From: JAJYKN01 sp035516155
GTDB taxonomy: Bacteria; Nitrospirota; UBA9217
Assembly (NCBI GenBank): GCA_035516155.1
Contig: DATJAP010000044.1
Location: 1-64,000, forward strand
Length of the DNA stretch: 64,000 nt
Direction: 5' to 3'
Part shown: in pieces, positions 51,266-59,852 of the stretch
Layout of the letters: every line of letters starts with the position of its first letter
Position numbering within the stretch: position 1 is the stretch's first letter
Made by a program: the position numbers and the translations under genes
Notes under the pieces: generated by a model
What the model saw: only the letters and a program-made list of their open reading frames with translations
Told to the model about the DNA's origin: nothing
Database searches by the model: none

Positions 51266-51791
51266 ACTGGGCGAGGACCCCGGGAGAGAAGGCCTGGTCA
51301 AAACGCCCAAGCGCGTAGCCGAAGCCCTCGCCTATCTGACGTCTGGGTATCACGCGGATGTCCAGCGGCTGATCAACGAAGCCATATTCGAGCAGGAAAC
51401 GACCAGCATGGTCGTGGTTAAGGATATCGAGGTTTACAGCCTCTGCGAGCATCACATGCTGCCGTTCTACGGGCGCTGCCATATCGGCTACATCCCACGG
51501 GGGCGCGTGTTCGGTATCAGCAAGCTGGCCCGTCTTGTCGACATGTATGCCCGACGACTCCAGATCCAGGAGCGGCTGACTGAACAGATTGCCTACGCTA
51601 TCAAGGATTCCATTAATGCCGACGGCGTCGGCGTCATGATTGAGGCGCGCCACCTCTGCATGATGATGCGGGGTGTCGAAAAACAGAATTCGATGTTCGT
51701 AACCTCGTCGGTGCTCGGCGTTTTTCGTTCCAATCCGGCCACGAGGGAGGAATTCCTGTCGATCATCAACAGGCCAAGGACGGACATTTGA
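51213..51791 (+). CDS. folE: GTP cyclohydrolase I
   Basis: 192 residues. Type IA enzyme: VETLVRELLVELGEDPGREGLVKTPKRVAEAL, VYSLCEHHMLPFYGRCHIGYIPRGRVFGISKLARLVDMYARRLQIQERLT and GVMIEARHLCMMMRGV with the zinc ligands Cys/His/Cys (SLCEHH and HLCMMMRG). It opens pterin synthesis by converting GTP to dihydroneopterin triphosphate. Starts 53 bases inside folK, giving a tightly coupled phhB-folM-folB-folK-folE order. Confidence 0.97.
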   Translation: MIENRERVETLVRELLVELGEDPGREGLVKTPKRVAEALAYLTSGYHADVQRLINEAIFEQETTSMVVVKDIEVYSLCEHHMLPFYGRCHIGYIPRGRVFGISKLARLVDMYARRLQIQERLTEQIAYAIKDSINADGVGVMIEARHLCMMMRGVEKQNSMFVTSSVLGVFRSNPATREEFLSIINRPRTDI

Positions 51792-52007
51792 TCCCCCCAG
51801 ACAGTGAAGCGCGGATAACAAGGGCAATTAATGAAGAGGCCAGAAAAATGAAAAGACTTTTTCCACAGAACGCACAGGCAGTAAGATAAAACGATCCGAA
51901 ATGACCATGTGACGAGGGGGGTCAGCATCCATCGGGCAGGATGCAATCGGAGGCCGGGGGCAGGGGTAAGGGACGCAACAGCCGTTAATCCAGTCGGGCA
52001 GCCAGCA

Positions 52008-52478
52008 TCATCGCCCGGATTCCTTTCTCGTTCTTAGGAGGTGCTTCTCAATCATTCGTTTGATTGCTTCCCTGATCTCACCATCACCAACCTCATGAAC
52101 GGACTGATCGATCATTTCCCGTTCCTCCCGGGAAATGACTGCGGGAACCTCTTCCCCCTCGGGTTGCATGGGCGACGATGAGAGCTCGCCGAGCTTTAGC
52201 GTGATATCCCGTATAATTTCCGCACCCAGGTTGCTGTTCAGTTTTGCGATAATCTCCGGCTTCATCAGCGAGATCTGCTGCATCCATGCCGGGCTGTCCA
52301 CAATCAGCAGAAGCCTGCCCCCCCGGAGTGTCCGTGGCTGGGCATGCCGGGCTATTGCCGCCCCCACCGTGCCGGCCCACCGGCTTGAGACACGATACTC
52401 GGGCACCCGGCTTTGCATCCCCCGCGCTTTGAGAATTTTATCGATGGTTGCCGAAAGTTTATCGATCGTCCGTGCCAT
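52008..52478 (-). CDS. DciA-like DUF721 protein
   Basis: 156 residues from the ATG at 52478; an upstream in-frame ATG is 18 codons earlier. The N-terminal half (MARTIDKLSATIDKILKARGM...SSRWAGTVGAAIARHAQPRTLRGGRLLLIVDSPAWMQQISLMKPEIIAKLN) is the DUF721 (PF05258) domain, which in many bacteria acts as DciA, a helper of replicative DnaB helicase loading. The C-terminal half is an acidic/basic extension without a known motif. Divergent to galT, so the 196-base gap carries both promoters. Confidence 0.82.
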   Translation of the reverse strand: MARTIDKLSATIDKILKARGMQSRVPEYRVSSRWAGTVGAAIARHAQPRTLRGGRLLLIVDSPAWMQQISLMKPEIIAKLNSNLGAEIIRDITLKLGELSSSPMQPEGEEVPAVISREEREMIDQSVHEVGDGEIREAIKRMIEKHLLRTRKESGR

Positions 52479-52673
52479 ATAGACATCCACAAGAGGGAAT
52501 AAGCTCCCCTTAAAACGGTAACAAGGTATCACCCCAAAGGAGCAAGAGCCGCGAAGGTTTGCAAGAGAAAACGCCCGAAAGAGCGTTTACAGCTTTTCTT
52601 TGCGCCATCGCGGTTCGCTGTTCTTTCGTTCATCCCGTACGGCTTTTGCTATCATAACACATCAAGAGTTATT

Positions 52674-52702
52674 TTGACAACGGGGAATGGGATGGATATA
52701 AT
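52674..52702 (+). promoter_or_regulatory. Consensus sigma70 promoter of the galT-glgA operon
   Basis: TTGACA (52674-52679), 17-nt spacer, TATAAT (52697-52702): both hexamers perfect. The predicted start (about 52709) excludes the longer upstream reading frame and supports ATG 52746 for galT. Confidence 0.7.
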
Positions 52703-52745
52703 AGTAAAATCCGCTGTTGTGGCAACGCGGAATGAGGAGAGAATA

Positions 52746-53741
52746 ATGCCGGAATTACGGAAAGACCCTATAACGGGTCGGTGGGTCATTATTTCATCGG
52801 AGAGGGGCAAGCGGCCGAACGAATTTCAGGACCAGCGCAACAAAAAAAGGACAGGGTTCTGCCCCTTCTGCGCGGGCAACGAACGGACCACGCCGCACGA
52901 GATCCTTGCCTACCGGGACAACGGCCAGCCCGACGGGCCTGGCTGGCGCCTTCGCACCGTACCGAACAAATTTCCAGCCCTCCAGATCGAGGGAGACCTG
53001 AACAAACAGGGTGAAGGTATCTTTGACAAGATGAACGGCATAGGCGCCCATGAAGTCATCATCGAAAGTCCGGACCATAGTGCGACCCTCGCAACGCTGT
53101 CGGCGAAAGCGATGGAGGAGGTGCTCTGGGCTTATCGCGACCGCATGGAGGACCTGAAAAGGGACAAACGCTTCCAGTATACGCTGATCTTCAAGAACGA
53201 AGGTCTTATCGCGGGCGCTACGCTCGAGCACACCCATTCGCAGCTTATCGCCCTGCCGATCGTGCCGATACAAGTGCAGGAGGAGATTGAGGGTTGCAAG
53301 CGGCATTACGAACTCAAGGAGCGCTGCATTTACTGCGATATCATCAGACAGGAGATGCAGAGCGCGATACGCGTAATCATCGAAACACAGCTCTTCATCG
53401 CTCTCGCTCCCTATGCTCCGCGGTTCCCTTTCGAGACGTGGATTCTTCCCAAAAAGCACCTCTCCTGCTATTCCTGTTCGACGAATGACGATTTTCGGGA
53501 CCTCGCCGGCCTCCTGCAGAACGTCCTGCGCAGGATCGACCGGGCGCTTTCTAACCCCCCCTACAATTATGTAATCCATACCTCCCCGTTTCGCGACGAG
53601 CGTAACGATTATTACCACTGGCACATCGAGTTGATGCCCAAGCTTACGAACGTCGCCGGTTTCGAGCGGGGATCAGGATTTTATATTAACCCCACGCCGC
53701 CCGAAGACTCTGCCAAGTTTCTTCGGGAAATCAAACCATGA
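52746..53741 (+). CDS. galT: GalT-family nucleotidylyltransferase (galactose-1-phosphate uridylyltransferase-like)
   Basis: 331 residues from the ATG at 52746 (GAGGAG upstream). Two CxxC zinc sites (CPFCAG, CIYCDI), LEHTHSQLIALP and the HIT-type catalytic motif YYHWHIELMPKL. It transfers a nucleotidyl group between UDP-sugar and sugar-1-phosphate through a uridylyl-His. Because glgA overlaps it directly and galE/galK are not in the window, the physiological role may be in nucleotide-sugar supply for glycogen (some GalT-like proteins are ADP-glucose phosphorylases); that is inference. The stop overlaps the glgA ATG (ATGA). Confidence 0.85.
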   Translation: MPELRKDPITGRWVIISSERGKRPNEFQDQRNKKRTGFCPFCAGNERTTPHEILAYRDNGQPDGPGWRLRTVPNKFPALQIEGDLNKQGEGIFDKMNGIGAHEVIIESPDHSATLATLSAKAMEEVLWAYRDRMEDLKRDKRFQYTLIFKNEGLIAGATLEHTHSQLIALPIVPIQVQEEIEGCKRHYELKERCIYCDIIRQEMQSAIRVIIETQLFIALAPYAPRFPFETWILPKKHLSCYSCSTNDDFRDLAGLLQNVLRRIDRALSNPPYNYVIHTSPFRDERNDYYHWHIELMPKLTNVAGFERGSGFYINPTPPEDSAKFLREIKP

Positions 53742-55210
53742 ATATTCTTTTTGCGGCTTCGGAAGCGGCTCCCTTTGCGAAGACCGGCGGCCTCGCTGAC
53801 GTCGCCGGGAGCCTGCCGGCCGCTCTCGCATCGCTTGGTCATGACATCAGCGTTGTCCTGCCACGCTACCGGCAAGTGGACGTTGAACGGTACAAGTTGA
53901 AACCCGTTACTTCCTTCTTCGTCCCGCTCGGCGCCTGGCAGGAGCGCTGCGACGTACTCAAAGGCGCCTCCAGCGGCGGAGTGACGGTCTATTTCATCAA
54001 CGCGGACTTTTACTTCAACCGGCCTGAGCTTTATGGGACGGGACGGGTGGATTATCCAGACAACGCCGAACGCTTCATTTTTTTTTCGCGAGCCGTTCTC
54101 GAATTATGCATCGTCTTGGACCTGCGGCCCGAAATCGTGCACTGCAATGACTGGCAAACGGGACTCGTTCCGCTCTACCTGAGGCAAATCTACCGCAGAT
54201 CTGAATCGCTGCGCTGGGCAAGATCAATATTCACGATCCACAATCTGGGATACCAAGGACTGTTTCGGTATGAAGATATGCACCTGACCGGCCTCGAGGG
54301 AAACGTCTTTACGCCTGAGGGGCTTGAGTTCTGGGGAAAAATGAATTTTTTAAAAGCCGGCCTCGTCTATGCCGATTTGATCACGACGGTCAGTAAGACC
54401 TACAGTAGGGAAATTCAGACACCCGAATACGGTTCCGGACTCGATGGTGTGCTCAGGAACCGCTCCACCGACCTTTTCGGGATCGTGAACGGCATCGACT
54501 ATTCGGAGTGGGACCCTTCGCGCGACCATGCCATACCCCAAGCCTACAGTGCATCGCGGCTTTTCGGGAAAACGGTCTGCAGAAGAAAGCTGCTTGCGCG
54601 TCTCGGCATGCCCGAATCCTTCGGACCCGTTGTCGGCATGGTCACGCGCCTCGTTGACCAGAAGGGGCTCGATATCGTGACGGAAGCATTGCCGGAAATC
54701 ATGTCCCTGGGAATACAGCTCATCATCCTGGGCACGGGCGACGAAAAATATCATCGCATCCTAAGCGACGCGGCAAGCCGTTACCCCGGCAGGATGCGCG
54801 TGCTATTGCAGTACAACGACGGTCTCGCGAAGACCATCTACGCGGGCTGCGACCTGTTCCTGATGCCGTCGCAGTACGAGCCCTGCGGACTCGGTCAGAT
54901 GATTGCGCTCCGGTACGGCGCCGTGCCTCTCGTGCGCAAAACCGGAGGGCTTGCGGACACGGTTCTGGATTACTCCGTGAAAACCGGCCGCGGAACGGGC
55001 TTTGTCTTTGAAGAATATGCGGCACCAGCGATCATTGATTGCCTCCTGAGGGCGCTCGAGGTCTTTAGCAACAAAAAAAAATGGAAGCATCTCATGCAGT
55101 CCGGCATGAAGCAAGACCTGTCCTGGGTGCGGTCTGCAAAGGAATATGTGAAGGTGTATAGAAGAGCTATGAGGAAAAAAGAGGGACAAAGGACATCGGA
55201 TAAGCGGTAA
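53738..55210 (+). CDS. glgA: Glycogen synthase (GT5 family)
   Basis: 490 residues. N-terminal MNILFAASEAAPFAKTGGLADVAGSLPAALASLGHD with the KTGGLADV nucleotide-binding motif, FTIHNLGYQG, and the C-terminal GT-B half: MVTRLVDQKGLDIVTEALP, LILGTGDEKYH, MPSQYEPCGLGQMIALRYGAVPLVRKTGGLADTV. It elongates glucan chains from ADP- or UDP-glucose. A long K/R-rich end (RRAMRKKEGQRTSDKR) is not conserved. It is coupled to galT; the sensor kinase begins 37 bases downstream. Confidence 0.96.
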   Translation: MNILFAASEAAPFAKTGGLADVAGSLPAALASLGHDISVVLPRYRQVDVERYKLKPVTSFFVPLGAWQERCDVLKGASSGGVTVYFINADFYFNRPELYGTGRVDYPDNAERFIFFSRAVLELCIVLDLRPEIVHCNDWQTGLVPLYLRQIYRRSESLRWARSIFTIHNLGYQGLFRYEDMHLTGLEGNVFTPEGLEFWGKMNFLKAGLVYADLITTVSKTYSREIQTPEYGSGLDGVLRNRSTDLFGIVNGIDYSEWDPSRDHAIPQAYSASRLFGKTVCRRKLLARLGMPESFGPVVGMVTRLVDQKGLDIVTEALPEIMSLGIQLIILGTGDEKYHRILSDAASRYPGRMRVLLQYNDGLAKTIYAGCDLFLMPSQYEPCGLGQMIALRYGAVPLVRKTGGLADTVLDYSVKTGRGTGFVFEEYAAPAIIDCLLRALEVFSNKKKWKHLMQSGMKQDLSWVRSAKEYVKVYRRAMRKKEGQRTSDKR

Positions 55211-55247
55211 ATTTTGACCCATGCTCCTTTACCTCTAATTGACAATC

Positions 55248-57620
55248 ATGGAAGCACTCGAAAAAACAGAGCTCAGCATCCTGAGCGAAATCAGCCACAT
55301 ATCGAATTCCGCCATCGATCTCACCGAGAAGCTCAGGCGCATCGAGGAAGTCGTTGTCCGGGGCATGGGCAAGGACGGCGCGTCCGTGTTTCTGGTCGAC
55401 CAGTCCGGGAAGACGGTCACACTCGCCGCGGCTATCGGCCTGAACCAAGAATCGGTGGGAAAGATGAGCTTTCCCCTCGGCATGGGGATAGCGGGATGGG
55501 TGGCGGAGCAGAAGGTGCCGCTCGCGCTCGAAGACCCTTACTCCGACCCACGGTTCGTCTATGTGCCCGACTCGGGCATCGGGAATTTCAAGTCCCTTGT
55601 GGCCGCGCCCATCATGGATGAAGAACGCTGCCTCGGCGTGATCTTCGTACTTTCGCTGTCGGTGTGGCAGGCGACGTCATCGGAGCTCACCCTCCTTACA
55701 ACCACGGCAAACGAAATTGCAGGGGTGATCAAAAACACCAAGCTGATTCAGAACATTCAGGACCGCCTGTCCGAGCTTTCTACTATCTACGAAATCGGCA
55801 TGGCTCTCACCTCCACACTTGACCTCGAACAGCTTCTGTCGCTTATCGCCAAGAACAGCGTTCAGTCGCTCCGTGCCCAGGGCTGCACCATCCGTCTTGT
55901 GAACATTCCTGAAATTTCCTCCCGCAAGACGTTCGCGGCACACAATATCGCGGGCAACGTGATTATGGACATCGATGCGCGGATCGGGCAGATTGTGACC
56001 GACCGGGTCGCGAGGGAAAAACGCCCGATCCTCATCCAGAACGCGCATCAGGATGCCGCTCTCTGTGAACTCCTGACTGCTGGCGCCTGCTCCCTCATCA
56101 GCGTCCCCCTGCTTTTCCGAGAAAAGGTCATCGGGATTATCACGGTCTACACCACGGACGAACGCAGTCCCTTCAGGGAGAACGACCTGCAATTCCTGAC
56201 CACCGTAGCCAGCGGCGCCGCGATTGCCGTCGAAAACGCGGCCATGTACGAGCGCATGGAATCCCTCGCCATGGAGGCGCGAACCCGGGCCCAGGAACTC
56301 GCCATTCTCAACGACATCGGCACAGCCATGAGCACCACGCTCAACCTCGATCGACTGCTCAGAATCATTCTTACGGCGGCAACCATGGGAGGCAGCGGCC
56401 TCGGATTCAACCGCGCGATACTTCTGCTCATGAACGAACGGACCGACATGCTGCAGGGGATGATGGGTATCGGGCCGACAAGCTGGGAAGAAGCCGGCCG
56501 GGCATGGAGCGAGGTATCGAGCAAGCATAAAAGCCTGATGGAGTGGATCCAGACCGGTGAGCTTTTCGAACACCATGACTCTGCGCTCAACGCCCTTGCG
56601 CGAAGCATCAGGGTCTCGCTCACTCCGTCTGAAGGGGTAATTGCGCTTACTGTCCTGAACAAGCGGCCCTACAACATCACGAATGCCTCCTCTGACCCGC
56701 TCGTCCGCCGCGAGCTGCGCGACGCGCTGGGGGTGAACAGCTTCGCCACAGTCCCGCTCATCTCGAAAGACCGCGTCATCGGCGTCATCCTCGTCGACAA
56801 TATGTTTAACGAGCGGCCGATCACGGAGGAAGACATCCGGTTCCTCACCATGTTCGCGCACCAATCGGCCCTCGCCATTGAAAACGCTATCATCCATACG
56901 AACCTCGAAACCATGAATAAGGACATGCGCGCCCTGCACGAGCAGCTCGTCCAGTCCGAAAAAATGGCCGCTCTCGGCGCAATGATGGCTGAGATAACCC
57001 ATGAAATCAGAAACCCCCTGGTCTCCATCGGCGGCTTTACACGGAGGCTCGCGAAAAAACTGCAGCACAGCGAGGAAAAAAAATATATCGACATCATCCT
57101 GAGCGAGGTCACCCGCCTTGAAGGTATCATCCACGACAATCTATCCTACATCAAAGAGGTGGCCCCCCAGCCTGTCGAGACGGACATCGCCTCCCTAATT
57201 CGGGAAATCCTTATGCTCTACGAGGACGAACTCGCTCAACGGCGCATCCGCGTGGAAACGGATTTCTCCCCGGCCCTCCCGGGCCTCATGATTGACGCCC
57301 ATCAGATCAAGCAGGCCGCCATCAACATCCTGAAAAACGCCATGGAGGCCATGGAGAACGGCGGCACCTTAACCATCAGAACCTACCCGGCCGATGGAGC
57401 AAGGGAAGCCGCAATCGAATTCGGAGACACGGGACCAGGCATATCCGCGAAGGTCATGCACAATGTCTTCAATCCCTACTACACCACCAAACCGCGCGGT
57501 ACGGGACTGGGGCTTCCGATCTCAAACCGGATAATCAAGGCGCACCGGGGCAGGATCGAGCTGCGGAACAAGGATACCGGAGGGGCGGTCTTTACGATCA
57601 AGCTGCCCTACGGCGAGTAG
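55248..57620 (+). CDS. Multi-GAF sensor histidine kinase (soluble)
   Basis: 790 residues from the ATG at 55248; an upstream TTG is possible. Three GAF-type sensor domains (about residues 20-165, 175-330, 355-545) are joined by coiled helices (MYERMESLAMEARTRAQELAIL). HisKA phospho-acceptor helix MAEITHEIRNPLVSIGGFTRRL with the conserved His; HATPase domain with N-box INILKNAMEAMENGG, D-box FGDTGPGIS and G-box GTGLGLPISNRIIKAHRGRIEL. There is no membrane segment, so the signal is intracellular. The CheY-like regulator just downstream is the likely partner. Confidence 0.93.
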   Translation: MEALEKTELSILSEISHISNSAIDLTEKLRRIEEVVVRGMGKDGASVFLVDQSGKTVTLAAAIGLNQESVGKMSFPLGMGIAGWVAEQKVPLALEDPYSDPRFVYVPDSGIGNFKSLVAAPIMDEERCLGVIFVLSLSVWQATSSELTLLTTTANEIAGVIKNTKLIQNIQDRLSELSTIYEIGMALTSTLDLEQLLSLIAKNSVQSLRAQGCTIRLVNIPEISSRKTFAAHNIAGNVIMDIDARIGQIVTDRVAREKRPILIQNAHQDAALCELLTAGACSLISVPLLFREKVIGIITVYTTDERSPFRENDLQFLTTVASGAAIAVENAAMYERMESLAMEARTRAQELAILNDIGTAMSTTLNLDRLLRIILTAATMGGSGLGFNRAILLLMNERTDMLQGMMGIGPTSWEEAGRAWSEVSSKHKSLMEWIQTGELFEHHDSALNALARSIRVSLTPSEGVIALTVLNKRPYNITNASSDPLVRRELRDALGVNSFATVPLISKDRVIGVILVDNMFNERPITEEDIRFLTMFAHQSALAIENAIIHTNLETMNKDMRALHEQLVQSEKMAALGAMMAEITHEIRNPLVSIGGFTRRLAKKLQHSEEKKYIDIILSEVTRLEGIIHDNLSYIKEVAPQPVETDIASLIREILMLYEDELAQRRIRVETDFSPALPGLMIDAHQIKQAAINILKNAMEAMENGGTLTIRTYPADGAREAAIEFGDTGPGISAKVMHNVFNPYYTTKPRGTGLGLPISNRIIKAHRGRIELRNKDTGGAVFTIKLPYGE

Positions 57621-57719
57621 GTGGATAAAAAGCAGGCGTAATTCGCCGTTCTGTACTTATTCACATCGGTTTTTAGAAGCGGTACTATACAGCACAGCGT
57701 TATCTACAGGGAGGCACCA

Positions 57720-58070
57720 ATGAAAAAAATACTGGTTGTCGATGATGAGGAAAACATCCGGGAGTTGTACCGGATCGAGTTCGAGGACATGGGATATATC
57801 GTGACCGTTGTCTCCGACGGAATTCAAGCGCTCGCGAAGATGGACTCGGACAAGTTCGACCTTGTCACGCTGGACATGCGCATGCCGGATATAGACGGCA
57901 TCGAGACTCTGCGCAAGATGAAGGAAAAAGACAGTTCGCTGCCGGTCATTATCTGCACTGCCTACGAAGAATACAAGCAGGACTTTGGCAGCTGGTGTTC
58001 CGAAGCCTACGTCGTGAAATCGGCCGATACCTCACTCCTCCGAGAAACGGTTAAAAAGATCCTCGGATGA
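57720..58070 (+). CDS. Single-domain response regulator
   Basis: 116 residues, receiver domain only. KKILVVDDEENIRELYRIEFEDMG (acidic pair), FDLVTLDMRMPDIDG with the phospho-acceptor Asp, VIICTAYEEYKQDFGSWCSEAYVVKSADTSLLRE with the conserved Lys. No output domain: it probably passes a phosphoryl signal to a partner or binds a target protein directly. GGGAGG precedes the ATG. It lies 99 bases after the histidine kinase, and its stop overlaps the methyltransferase start (ATGA). Confidence 0.93.
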   Translation: MKKILVVDDEENIRELYRIEFEDMGYIVTVVSDGIQALAKMDSDKFDLVTLDMRMPDIDGIETLRKMKEKDSSLPVIICTAYEEYKQDFGSWCSEAYVVKSADTSLLRETVKKILG

Positions 58071-59359
58071 ACGAGCGCATTGAGCTCACTATTGAAAAAC
58101 TGGTCCACGGCGGCAAAGGACTGGCGCGCCTTGGCAGTGGCCAGGCCGTGTTCGTGTCCGGCGTCCTCCCGGGCGAGCGAGTTGTCGTGGCGATCAAGCG
58201 GAAGCGAAAAGGCATTCTCGAGGCTGACCTCATCGAGGTTTTGACCTCCTCACAGGACCGCATTGATCCGCCCTGCATCGGGGAAAAGCAGTGTACCGGC
58301 GCAACGTGGCCGCACATCGCCTATCCAGCGCAGCTGCGGTTCAAGCAGGAGATACTGCTCGATACGCTGGCGAAGATCGGCGGCATAACGCCAACCCGTC
58401 CCCTTTCCATTCTTCCCTCTCCCCGGATTGACCATTACCGGCTGCGCGCGCAGTTTAATGTTCGGCCATCAGGAGGAAAACAGCAGATCGGTTTTTTTCG
58501 GCCGGGTTCCTATGACCTCATCGAGGTCGACGACGCCTTCCTCATCGACCCGCTCATCAACAGGACGCTGAAAGCCGTGCGGTCCCTGGAACCGCAGCTG
58601 CCACCCCTGAAGGAAGTCCATATCAACGCAACACCGGCCGGGGAAGTGCATTTATTGCTCTACGGTGAGCAGGACACACTGCCTTCAATGAATGCGTTCT
58701 TTTTCGGACTCAGGAAGGCCGTACCCGAAGTAGTCGGGATAACGGGATTCGCAAACCGTAAAAAAGCGTTCACCTTGGGGAATAACCGGTTGACACTTGA
58801 ATGCGAGGGGTTGACGTTCCACGCTACGGAGAGGAACTTTTACCAAGTCAACTGGGAGCAGAACAGAAACATGGTGAAGACCGTGCTTGATTTTGCCGCC
58901 CTCGCAGGAGATGAAATCGTGCTCGACCTCTACTGCGGAATCGGGAACTTCGCCCTGCCCCTCGCGAAGCAAGCTAAAACTGTGATCGGCGTTGAATCGG
59001 GATATACTGCCATCGACGATGCAAAAGCCAACGCCATATTGAATGGAATCGAGAACACCGAATTCATCGCCGATGACCTGCAGAGGGGACTCAAGACCCT
59101 GATGCAGCGCAAAATGCGCGCCCCAACCATCGTCCTTGACCCGCCCCGCTCCGGCGCGACTCTAAAAACACTGGAGCGGGTCCTTGCCTTCGTTCCGCAG
59201 AAAATCATCTATGTTTCCTGCAATCCATCGACGCTCGCGCGGGACCTGAAATTCTTTCACCTCTTCGGGTTGCGCCTAGACCGGCTTCAACCTGTGGATA
59301 TGTTCCCCTGGACCTATCACATTGAATGCGTAGCAGAGATGGCGAGGCAAGAGAAGTAG
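58067..59359 (+). CDS. RlmD/TrmA-family 23S rRNA (uracil-C5) methyltransferase lacking part of the Fe-S motif
   Basis: 430 residues. N-terminal TRAM domain (KLVHGGKGLARLGSGQAVFVSGVLPGERVVV), then SAM-binding LDLYCGIGNFALPLA, catalytic IVLDPPRSGATLKTLE and IIYVSCNPSTLARDLKF with the methyl-acceptor Cys, and QPVDMFPWTYHIECVA. RlmD binds a 4Fe-4S cluster through four Cys. Only C70 and C76 remain here (PPCIGEKQCTGATW): Ala79 stands at the third position, and Ala near the fourth (VDDAFLIDPLIN). The cluster is therefore probably lost. Starts inside the response-regulator stop (ATGA). Confidence 0.85.
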   Translation: MNERIELTIEKLVHGGKGLARLGSGQAVFVSGVLPGERVVVAIKRKRKGILEADLIEVLTSSQDRIDPPCIGEKQCTGATWPHIAYPAQLRFKQEILLDTLAKIGGITPTRPLSILPSPRIDHYRLRAQFNVRPSGGKQQIGFFRPGSYDLIEVDDAFLIDPLINRTLKAVRSLEPQLPPLKEVHINATPAGEVHLLLYGEQDTLPSMNAFFFGLRKAVPEVVGITGFANRKKAFTLGNNRLTLECEGLTFHATERNFYQVNWEQNRNMVKTVLDFAALAGDEIVLDLYCGIGNFALPLAKQAKTVIGVESGYTAIDDAKANAILNGIENTEFIADDLQRGLKTLMQRKMRAPTIVLDPPRSGATLKTLERVLAFVPQKIIYVSCNPSTLARDLKFFHLFGLRLDRLQPVDMFPWTYHIECVAEMARQEK

Positions 59360-59464
59360 AAGAAACTATTAAATGCCAATAAGGCCCGGAATCTTATCAG
59401 AAAGAGCGAGTGCGGATAGATTGAAGGCAAAAACAAAAATCATGTCGTATGTTGCCCCTGTCTT

Positions 59465-59848
59465 CTATTGACTCCCGTAAGATTTCTCAATGGCGTTCTG
59501 AGCGGCATTCATGATGACCCTGCTGCTGTTCGTCGCGCCGGATACGGCATCCACGTTTGTCGATTGTTTCTCGATGATTCTCCGCGGAATTATCTGTTCG
59601 GCTTTCCTGCCAATCGACGAGGCCCAATGACTTACGATACGCACATCGGTGATGAGTCCATTCACAATCGTAACATTCACAACCGCCCTATTAGGCCAGG
59701 AGCGGAAGGTCCCTTCATAGGTCCCGTTCTCCGCTTTTCCTCTCCGTACGGGCTCACCGAGGATTGGTGCTGGTCTGCAGCCTACGGGGGAAAGGGATAC
59801 GGTCAGGACGAGTATCAGCAAGATAATTATGCCAAGTCTCGCAATCAT
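59465..59848 (-). CDS. FMN-binding domain lipoprotein
   Basis: 127 residues from the ATG at 59848 (AAAGG upstream). N-terminal signal with a lipobox-like Cys (LTVSLSPVGCRPAP), indicating a lipidated periplasmic protein. The FMN-binding domain TYEGTFRSWPNRAVVNVTIVNGLITDVRIVSHWASSIGRKAEQII ends in the flavin-attachment segment NVDAVSGATNSSRVIM; the SGAT Thr is the covalent FMN site in such proteins. This is the single-domain RnfG/NqrC-like family that passes electrons in the periplasm. The frame overlaps the start of the alcohol dehydrogenase ORF region only upstream. Confidence 0.83.
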   Translation of the reverse strand: MIARLGIIILLILVLTVSLSPVGCRPAPILGEPVRRGKAENGTYEGTFRSWPNRAVVNVTIVNGLITDVRIVSHWASSIGRKAEQIIPRRIIEKQSTNVDAVSGATNSSRVIMNAAQNAIEKSYGSQ

Positions 59849-59852
59849 GCCA

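Noticed and set aside
55677..57134. 485-codon minus-strand frame
   Set aside because: Exact shadow of the GAF histidine kinase, which has all expected motifs.
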